From Amoebophrya sp. AT5.2 (taxonomy: Eukaryota > Sar > Dinophyceae > Syndiniales > Amoebophryaceae), in contig RXOD01004795.1 in assembly GCA_005223375.1 (NCBI GenBank), forward strand, positions 1 to 18,221: a DNA stretch of 18,221 nt, read 5' to 3'. Position numbers and translations under genes: made by a program. Shown here piece by piece: positions 11,716 through 18,221 of the stretch. The stretch's first letter is position 1. Every line of letters starts with the position of its first letter. Under the pieces are notes generated by a model. The model did no database searches. It worked only from the letters and a program-made list of their open reading frames with translations, and was not told the DNA's origin.

Positions 11716-12182
11716 ACAACCTCTAAGGCAGCAAGTACTATAGTCCGATTCGGGAGGTCCTCGAGGAGCACCGGTGTGAGTTAATACTAGCCGCCATGAC
11801 CACCGTGTGTCGTATTTTATGTAAGTACCACCTTCCCGTTCACCCACGACGCTCGACGATATTGATGTGTATACACTTGTCTTCTTTATTTGCTCGCGGA
11901 AAGAGTGCGCGCCTTGTTAGCGTTTGCATCGTGTAGTATGGGATTGCACGTCGCAGGAGGGGACAGCATAACATACCGATTCGATGTATTTTGGGAACGG
12001 GAGCTGTGGCGGAAGGCGGGTATCAATTTGATGAAAAGTAGACTTCTGTGACTCAGCGACCGGATGCAATCAAGGCGTGCGATGGCCGCAGCCAGCAGAA
12101 ACCGGCTGAAAAACAAGCGACGAGTTTTTATTGAAAAAAATCACGACGAGGACTACAGAGCTCGATCAGGGAGATCGACGTA
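11716..12182 (+). other. intergenic stretch, nothing firm
   Basis: It holds no convincing plus-strand gene. A minus-strand frame from about 12116 to 11886 (76 codons, Arg/Ser-rich with a hydrophobic start) could be a small protein with a presequence-like N-terminus, but it has no motif and I do not call it. Confidence 0.4.
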
Positions 12183-12929
12183 ATGCACGCGACCCATTTA
12201 TTGCTGGCCCTGAGAACGAATAGACATACGACGCAAGGCGAGATAAATCTGAAAATTTTGTCTGCCGTACCTCCTTCTGGACCTGGAGACCGAGCCGCAA
12301 TTTTTCGGCAGCTCCTGGTGTTGACCCAAGACTGGGCCAGCTGTTCGATTTCGGCGTCGATTGGATTCATCACCGCAACGTACAAAAGCAAAGCACGCAT
12401 TCTCATCGTCCTCCTGATTGCCGATTTGTTTGTTCCCTTATCTTCGTGCATTGAGTGCGTTCACTGCATCCTGAGCCGAGTTTTCCGCTTGTCGCCCCAA
12501 GTCACTGCCGGAGGTCACGCGCTCCGCAAATTGTGCGAGTTTCTTCCCAGTGGAAACGAGAACAGCGAGTCCGCTGCAGACATCAACAAAACAAGTTTTC
12601 TTGCGGTTCGTCTAATTCTCGATAACGATAAGCACCACACGCTGCAGTGCAGCGTTGGAACGTTGTGGCTAGCTACTTGCACTCACGTGACCTTGCGATC
12701 ATCACACATCTTTTCGATTGTTCGTGAACCACACTTTTTATCAGTCTTCGGAACCCTGACCCTCTCCCTCCGATGGATCCCCAAGGAGGACGCCGAAGTG
12801 CGGATTTTGACGCCAGTTCATCACGACAGCCACTTCTACGACTACTGCAGGAGCATACAGTTTCGCACGTTAGGAAGACTCTGTTCGATGGACATGCCTA
12901 GTATCCCACCAAAGCAAGTGCAAGTATAA
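12183..12929 (+). CDS. long uncharacterised ORF, 248 residues
   Basis: ATG 12183 to TAA 12927-12929 is an uninterrupted frame of 248 codons, longer than expected by chance in sequence of this composition. The translation is rich in Leu, Ser, His and Cys, with one hydrophobic stretch at about 75-100 (ARILIVLLIADLFVPL...). The C-terminal part (PKEDAEVRILTPVHHDSHFYDY) has more G/C3-biased codons and looks globular. No family is recognised. The codon bias over the first two thirds is weaker than in neighbours, and another frame near 12773-12900 also looks protein-like, so introns or a different frame are possible. It ends only 11 nt before the kinase start. Confidence 0.4.
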   Translation: MHATHLLLALRTNRHTTQGEINLKILSAVPPSGPGDRAAIFRQLLVLTQDWASCSISASIGFITATYKSKARILIVLLIADLFVPLSSCIECVHCILSRVFRLSPQVTAGGHALRKLCEFLPSGNENSESAADINKTSFLAVRLILDNDKHHTLQCSVGTLWLATCTHVTLRSSHIFSIVREPHFLSVFGTLTLSLRWIPKEDAEVRILTPVHHDSHFYDYCRSIQFRTLGRLCSMDMPSIPPKQVQV

Positions 12930-12940
12930 AGGAAAATAGG

Positions 12941-14284
12941 ATGGCGTCGCGTAGTAGAAGAATGTCCGGTAACAGTGCCTTATCCCAGGCGGTACTTCGG
13001 CTTCTGGCTCGCTACCTTGGGATATCGGAGAAGGCCGCGTCGGAGCTGAGGACTGAAATAGTTCAGGAGCTCTGGGAGGGCTACGGCGCGATCGTTCGGG
13101 TCTGGTGCACCCCACCACGACCACCTCCTGGGCCACCACGACCAACGAGCTGCGGACAGGACGAATCCACCACCACCGTCATCCTGAAGTGTATCCTCCC
13201 GCCCCCACAAAACAACTCGACGAAGGCCTCGCTCTCACACCAGCGGAAGCTGCGCTCGTACGAGGTGGAGTCTGCGTTCTACGAACATTTCTCGCGAACG
13301 ACTACTACTTCAAGCATAGCCATAGCGGACGTCGAAATAAACATAAAGGACTCGCAAAATTGCAAAACTAAGGAACACGAAAAAATTGCAACTGGGGCGG
13401 CAGTGGCGCGTGTGCCAAAGCTGTTGTTCAGCTGGGCCGCGGGGGCGGGACACGGAAACAGAGATTCTGGCGCAACAAGCGGAGCAAGGGAGCAGCAGCT
13501 GGGTTTCATTCTTGAGGACCTCGACGCCTCCGGCTTTGCGAAACGGCTTCGCTCGCTTTCCGCGGAGCGCGTGCGGCCCCTGCTGTCGTGGCTCGCCGCG
13601 TTCCATGGGGCATTTCTCTTCCGCGATGGTGCGGAGGACTCCGGCAGCTGCGAGGGGGGGGCAGCCGCAGCGACCGTGAAGGGCATGCTTTGGCCCGAGG
13701 GCTGCTACTGGCACCTGAAAACCCGCCCCGATGAATTTTCGCGGCTACCCAAGAACGACCCTCTGCGGCGGCATGCCGAGTTTTTCGACACCAAGTTGCG
13801 AACCGCAAAATACAAAACGGTCGTGCACGGAGACGCCAAAATCGACAACTTCTGCTTCCAGTCGCAGTCGTCCTCTTCGGGGGACGGGAAATCAGCTATG
13901 AAAAATGGAGAACAGCAGGACGAACTTGATGCAGTGGCGGCAGTTGACTTCCAATACTGCGGCGCGGGTGTGGGGTTGCGCGACGTTGCGTATTGTTTGG
14001 GAAGCTGCGTGTCAGAGAAGGACATGACCCAAACGGGAGATGACTTGCTGGACTTCTACTTTAAGGAACTGAAGAAAACAAAGAGAAAGGACGTTGCGGG
14101 AGAAGGCGCCGGCGCTGTGAACCTGGAAGAGCTGGAGGCGGAGTGGCGCCAGCTGTGGCCAATATGCTTTGCGGACTTTGAGCGGTTTCTCGCAGGCTGG
14201 GCACCTGGCCACTGGAAGCGCACGGGTTACACACAGAAAATGACCGAGAAAGCTATCGAGATCGCGAACAGGGCGGGTGGATAA
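12941..14284 (+). CDS. kinase of the aminoglycoside-phosphotransferase fold (EcKinase/DUF1679-like)
   Basis: This single exon encodes 447 residues. The N-lobe begins near residue 15 (SQAVLRLLARYLGIS) and includes an ATP-lobe segment SYEVESAFYEHFS. GFILEDL at 188-194 matches the hinge-like 'LILEDL' of the family. The catalytic loop is HGDAKIDN (H296-N303, Asp298 as base and Asn303 for Mg), and DFQ at 336-338 replaces the DFG/D[IL]D metal-binding motif, with the following GVGLRDVAYCLGSC typical of EcKinase and choline-kinase relatives. Before the catalytic loop, WHLKTRP resembles the 'L.TR..E' region. Members phosphorylate small hydroxylated molecules (ecdysteroids, choline, aminoglycosides); the substrate here is unknown. 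Gly/Ser/Pro-rich inserts (about 60-90 and 155-185) distinguish it. The Pro-rich insert contains a 12-nt direct repeat, CCACCACGACCA, at 13112-13123 and 13133-13144. An AG lies just before the ATG. Confidence 0.8.
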   Translation: MASRSRRMSGNSALSQAVLRLLARYLGISEKAASELRTEIVQELWEGYGAIVRVWCTPPRPPPGPPRPTSCGQDESTTTVILKCILPPPQNNSTKASLSHQRKLRSYEVESAFYEHFSRTTTTSSIAIADVEINIKDSQNCKTKEHEKIATGAAVARVPKLLFSWAAGAGHGNRDSGATSGAREQQLGFILEDLDASGFAKRLRSLSAERVRPLLSWLAAFHGAFLFRDGAEDSGSCEGGAAAATVKGMLWPEGCYWHLKTRPDEFSRLPKNDPLRRHAEFFDTKLRTAKYKTVVHGDAKIDNFCFQSQSSSSGDGKSAMKNGEQQDELDAVAAVDFQYCGAGVGLRDVAYCLGSCVSEKDMTQTGDDLLDFYFKELKKTKRKDVAGEGAGAVNLEELEAEWRQLWPICFADFERFLAGWAPGHWKRTGYTQKMTEKAIEIANRAGG

Positions 14285-14905
14285 ATGATGTATATTTTTT
14301 TATGAAATTTGTTTTATAAAACCGAAAGATGAACAAGAAGAGGATGTATTCGAACAAGCTCCGGACGCATAAAAACTACCCGAACGTGTGCGTAGAATGT
14401 TTGTCGATATTTTTCTCGTAATCAATGCCAAATCTTGGTCCTGATCGATCTTGCATACTTACCGTAGCCACCACCGATCTGTTCTTCGTGATCGTGGCAG
14501 CTCGTTCTCGTGCTCGTCAGTGATCAATCGAATCCCCCATCTACTTCATCCGTGGATCTTCGTTCCCCGACAACCCTTTTGATCTGTCTGCAGATTTTTT
14601 TTTCCGGATTTGACCGAAGTTTTCCCTCATGATTTCAAATCAATTTTCAGGGTGGTCTTCATTTTCTAGAAAGTTCGTTGTACGTGTAGATCCCGATGTA
14701 CACGCACAACAAGTAGTGCGTTTGTTCGGACGAAAAGGGTGACTGCGAGATTGTAATCATCTGGCTCTTTGACTGAAGAAACCGAAACGTGATCCGGCGC
14801 GGGCGCCAAGAGGGGACTAGTACGAAGACATGGAAAGTTCGGAGCAGGAGCAGGCGAAAAGCGAGATGCCGGGTAGGTTTGATTCTTTGGATTGTTGTCT
14901 CAAGA
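14285..14905 (+). other. intergenic/leader stretch, nothing firm
   Basis: More than 600 nt with T-rich tracts (for example 14587-14596) and no convincing gene. A minus-strand frame at 14659-14931 lacks an ATG at its start and motifs. A second ATG at 14830 opens another plus frame that stops at 14944-14946 and could be an upstream ORF of the next gene. Confidence 0.45.
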
Positions 14906-17872
14906 ATGCGGCCGTCAGAAATGGAACCCACACGAAAATCCGTTGATGCAGTAAGTACCCATGGCAGCTTTGGCGAGTGCCCGTACCGCCCACTAATTCT
15001 AATCTTCTATGAAGGCGAATCCGAGTTTATTATTCACGAAGTAGGACAACGACAACACACTCGTCAAAAACCTACACGACTCAGCAGGAAGCGGGTCCGT
15101 CGCGGGTCATCGTGATGAAGAGGAAGTCCCCCCGCCGCCGCCGCTCGAAGAAGAGAATCGTACTGCTATTTGCCTGGTTGAGGCTTTCTTCAGATCGATT
15201 TACGCTGGTGGTGCGTTTATGTTATTGATTCAATTCATGAGGACCATATTGTTTGAAGTCTGATGTATTGCCAATGAATGAATCGTCTTCCGACTCGTCT
15301 TCCAGGACGTGACTGTCGTGCTGCGGAGCACGATACCGAAGAAATTCCGCTGCCGCCTCCGTCTCCCGAGCCTACGTGCAAAAACGACGACCAGGAGAGT
15401 GCTGATCGGAACAAAGGTACAAGAGAATATATCAAAGCAAAAGGAAATGGAAAGGCACCGTCCACGCTTTTGTCCGCCAGAGGGCGGCTAGTCAAATTAA
15501 ATTTGCTTGTCTTAGTGTTGGGCAAAGAATCGATATCGAAACCGTACTGAATTGCCGCTTTTCCGTGCACGAGCCAGTATACAGTTTGTGGATTTATCGT
15601 TTCTCTCGTATATGATACTAGTCACACTGCGACTACCGCCACACTCTCTTGCAGTTGCACTGGCTTCCACTTACAACAGTTCCGGTTTGCGAGGAGGGGT
15701 ACAACTGGACGGCGCGTGTAAAAAACGGGGGCAGCTTCAATAAGAAGGACATCGAGGTGTGGGCCTTTGGCAAAGAAGAAGAAAAAGTGTCGCAAAAAGA
15801 GGAGCAGCAGGTTTTCCCAGACTTTAATCCGCGACCTTCTCCAGTGTACCCTGCGCAGCAGGTGGAGCAGCAGCACGACCAGCACGAGCATCGGTTTTCG
15901 CCCCACACCGACACCTCCGGTGTGCCGAAGCAGGGAGCCGAAGGGCCGGGGCCTTCGTCGTACTCGCGCCCCGTGCAGGGCCGCTCGTTCTCTTATTTTG
16001 AAACCGCCATGCCGATGCCGATGCCGATGCCGATGCCGGGGGCCAAGACCGGGGCCAACAAGAACAATCGCGTACAGTTCGCCCAGCATCATCCAGGATT
16101 TTTTGGATCGAAAGGAGCCAAGAAAGGGGCGGAGGGACTACAGCATTCGGTGATCGACAAGCAGCAGCAGAGCATGGGCACGGGGAAGGGTAACGAAGAT
16201 CCCGCTTTCCGCTCCGATCATCAAGACCATGCGCACAGCATCACGACTACTGGTGACCGCAAGCGCAGCACTGGGCTGCCATCGTCCACCGCTTTTCAGC
16301 AGCATCCCGTCGACGAGGGCCTGACAAAGAAACGCCGGCTGAATCCGCTCTGCAACGAAGCGCGACCGGCTGCCATGCTGGGTCACAAAGACAAGGAACC
16401 GACGGACTACCGCGTTCATGAGCTTCGGCTAGGCATGGGGATGCCCGCCGATCCCGCGAAGTGCACGACGTTTTTCGCTAAGGTTTTCCTGCGGGAAAAG
16501 GTCGATGCCCTCGATGTCTCCTACGGGGATAATTCGACCGGTGTGGAGACCAAGAAGGCAACCGAAGCGGTTCTGCGTGCGGAAAAGCCAAGCCCTGCGG
16601 CCGACGCTGCGCTGCGAAAACTGATCTGTGAGACGATCAGTGCGGACACGGAGCAAAAAATTTTGCTTGCGCTGACCTCACAGGTCAAAGGACACCGCGC
16701 CGAAGATAAGGACCTGAGCCTGTTGGCGGGGAAAGTGGTCCGCAAAGGCGCTCCTTCCGACAAGTGCAACGAAATTTTCCTCTTCCTTGAGAGCGCCGAG
16801 AAAGTGGAGAAGGAGCGACTGCACCTCGGCGATGTTGTGCACGTTGACACCACGCGAGGACTCTACGCACCTGACAATGCCGTCGAGGGACTGCGCGTGG
16901 AGGTCCTAAAAATCATGCCGCGCTGCCTCTCGCTGTCAGGCGAAGTGGTCCTCGTCCACACTTCATCCGGGCAAAATGTCGGCTGCCTGCAGCTGCCAGG
17001 TATAGTACTAGACGGCAGCTCGTTCCGGATGCATTTTATACACGTGCGGCTATATTAGTAGATTTCGACCCAGAACGAATTGATTTGTTCCGGATCATCC
17101 ACGCCTCGATCGCATATTCATTTGGACCTGCTGGCGCAAAGAAGCGTGACTTTGTGAAAGATTGATAAGTAAACGCATCGAAAACTTTGTATTGTCTTTG
17201 TCTTCTTTTCCAGGCGCCTACCAGGGAACCGTGTGGTTCAACCAAAGCGGATCTGGGATTCTGGTACGCGGTTCGGAAACCTTGACCTTCGTCGAGGTCT
17301 CGGACATTGACGGGGAGAAATCGGGCAAAAACCACCGCGAAGTTTTTGTTTCGAGTTCCCCCGCAGGCGACAAGACTGCGGTGCTCCTCAAGCAACTGCT
17401 CAACAAGGAGAAGTTGCGCCCATCTCCGAAGACTCTCTGCTTGAAATTCAAGCCCACCATGGAGAAGCTGCGCGATGGAGTGCGGGCTTTGTTTTGCGCT
17501 AAGAATGGCGAAACCATGACCCTGCAGGGTCGTTTTGATCAGCGTGGTGAGCACGGGCACGCCACTGTGTTCGAAGTCTGGACCACGGATGAAGGCAGAA
17601 AGACGGGGAGCGACTCGCTGAAGTTGCCTCATCACTGGCTGATCCACAAAACAACCGAAACCGAAAATGCTTCCGCCGGCGACCGAAAATGCTTCCTGCG
17701 CTTGGTGAAAGCAGAACCGGAGCCGCTGGAATTCAAACTCAAAGAGTCGAAGGAAGACCGCGAATTTCGCAGAAAAGCTTCCGCAACTCGGGGGTCCTCG
17801 AGCTCGTCGGGGACTGGGTGGCACCATGCCAATGGCGGACCATGCTGGGGCGCAAGCGGGGGAGGTCATTAA
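14906..17872 (+). CDS. unrecognised 765-residue protein with nuclear-localisation-like motif, 5 exons
   Basis: Exons 14906-14950, 15045-15207, 15306-15416, 15680-16999 and 17214-17872 join in phases 0, 1, 1 and 1 at GT-AG introns to 2298 nt. The first intron has the only textbook GTAAGT donor in the window. The N-terminal 105 residues are acidic and Pro-rich, with two similar patches (DEEEVPPPPPLEEE and DTEEIPLPPPSPEP) in neighbouring exons. A Gln/His/Pro-rich disordered region follows, with five Met-Pro dipeptides (217-226) encoded by five ATGCCG repeats (16009-16038), then a basic TKKRRL motif at about 322-327. The C-terminal half (about 355-720) is beta-rich and globular (LHLGDVVHVDTTRGLYAPD, GTVWFNQSGSGILVRGSETLTFVEVSD). 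A shorter alternative starts exon 4 at 15655. Family unknown. The last 30 codons are uncertain because another frame looks better coded. Confidence 0.55.
15208..15305 (+). other. intron with a 12/11-nt near-perfect inverted repeat
   Basis: In this 98-nt intron GATTCAATTCAT (15227-15238) pairs with ATGAATGAATC (15274-15284) with a single bulged base. It is the longest inverted repeat found in the window's introns. The acceptor is preceded by a pyrimidine-rich tract ending TTCCAG. Confidence 0.7.
15417..15679 (+). other. intron with several palindromes
   Basis: This intron starts GTACAA. It contains CCGCC...GGCGG around AGAG, the 13-nt inverted repeat CAAATTAAATTTG (15493-15505) and the 10-nt palindrome TCGATATCGA (15530-15539). 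Two acceptors are possible: CAG at 15654 and CAACAG at 15679. Only the second keeps the phase of the acidic/Pro-rich N-terminal exons. Confidence 0.55.
16009..16038 (+). repeat. microsatellite (ATGCCG)x5
   Basis: Five perfect 6-nt units in coding sequence encode a Met-Pro repeat in the 765-residue protein. Being in units of six it cannot shift the frame. Confidence 0.95.
17660..17696 (+). repeat. 22-nt spaced direct repeat inside an exon
   Basis: The 15-nt string ACCGAAAATGCTTCC occurs at 17660-17674 and again at 17682-17696. The 22-nt offset is not a multiple of three, so the copies are read in different frames (TENAS and DRKCF). Confidence 0.9.
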
Positions 17873-18221
17873 TGAAGAAGGAGAATGGTGGTGGTGCCGC
17901 GAGCTCGATGGACGTCGTCGAGTGCCGTATGTACTAACTGAGGCACTTTGATCTACCGTCGTAAGTAATTATAGCGTATATCTAACACTAGTAACACTAA
18001 CCCTAACGCTTAGAGAAACATGATAAATTTTACGTACTGATAAGTAGAATTCTATTGCGAATGCGAACGTGACCGTTAGGAAAACAATATCCCTGCTTAC
18101 TGCAATAAAGCGATATGGCTCTACATGGTGCTACTGCTAAGATAGGGCTCAGCACAATAAAAGTAAAAAGTTTTCTTTCTGTAGCTGATATTGGGCACTT
18201 TTCCCGTGGTCTCCGTGAGGA
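17873..18221 (+). other. downstream region without a firm gene
   Basis: After the TAA at 17870-17872 a neighbouring frame stays open to TAA 17935-17937 and could be the true C-terminus of the previous gene. The rest is AT-rich with no gene, RNA or clear repeat. A short CTAACCCTAAC-like string near 17996-18006 is too short to be a telomeric array. Confidence 0.45.

Noticed and set aside
13279..13808. Three overlapping minus-strand frames of 100-135 codons within the kinase gene
   Set aside because: They are antisense shadows of G/C3-rich coding sequence; the plus-strand frame has clear kinase motifs.
14462..14470. CCGTAGCCA, matching nine bases of the dinoflagellate spliced leader
   Set aside because: The match ends after nine bases and the following bases differ; such a match is expected by chance at a fair rate in 18 kb, and no SL RNA gene context is visible.
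14873..14904. A 32-nt GT-AG intron joining ATG 14830 to the next exon
   Set aside because: Too short to be likely, and the ATG at 14906 gives a simpler phase-consistent model with a GTAAGT donor.
17036..17869. 277-codon minus-strand frame opposite the last exon of the unknown gene
   Set aside because: The plus strand has better codon bias and matching splice phases; the minus translation mirrors it and runs through the inferred intron, with no recognisable domain.
17990..18008. Telomere-like CTAACCCTAAC
   Set aside because: Only about one and a half repeat units, not an array.

Overview
The window looks like a compact, gene-dense protist nuclear genome. All recognisable multi-exon genes lie on the plus strand. 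They are split by short introns (mostly about 40-370 nt) that are AT-richer than the G/C-ending codons of the exons. An intact seven-exon RUVBL1 (pontin/Rvb1) gene fixes the exon-intron logic, because the spliced frame gives 455 residues that follow the human protein almost without gaps. The unidirectional gene order, the tight spacing and the odd donor sites (often GTAC, only one clear GTAAGT) fit an alveolate, most likely a dinoflagellate relative such as the parasitic Syndiniales (Amoebophrya-like). That lineage is an inference, not proven here.

Layout. 1-681: 3' part of an unrecognised plus-strand gene, open at the window edge. 709-1056: possible small minus-strand gene. 1148-1768: SWIM-type zinc-finger protein resembling SWS1/ZSWIM7 (Shu complex, homologous recombination). 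2121-4294: three-exon helical-repeat protein, organellar RNA-binding-like. 4766-5677: COPI-associated/TVP15-like four-helix membrane protein. 5934-6765: four-exon protein of 168 residues with weak EF-hand-like helices. 7262-8770: five-exon EH/EF-hand-like protein ending in a CaaX prenylation box. 9356-11715: RUVBL1. 12183-12929: long uncharacterised ORF, only 11 nt before the next start. 12941-14284: single-exon kinase of the aminoglycoside-phosphotransferase/EcKinase-like fold. 14906-17872: five-exon, 765-residue unknown protein with a basic nuclear-localisation-like motif. 17873-18221: no gene seen, apart from a possible alternative end of the previous gene.

The genes do not form a pathway. 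DNA repair (SWS1-like), chromatin remodelling (RUVBL1), Golgi trafficking (TVP15-like), possible vesicle or calcium functions and a small-molecule kinase are simply neighbours, as expected for a eukaryotic gene array.

The most interesting signal is in the introns. Many contain perfect or near-perfect inverted repeats of 6-12 bp, several sit between AG|GT direct repeats, and two in conserved-looking genes are multiples of three without stop codons. One intron of about 325 nt carries three consecutive stem-loops. This fits insertion-derived introns (introners) or structured intronic RNAs and is the best candidate for an undescribed system here. No rRNA, tRNA, CRISPR or classical transposon gene was found.
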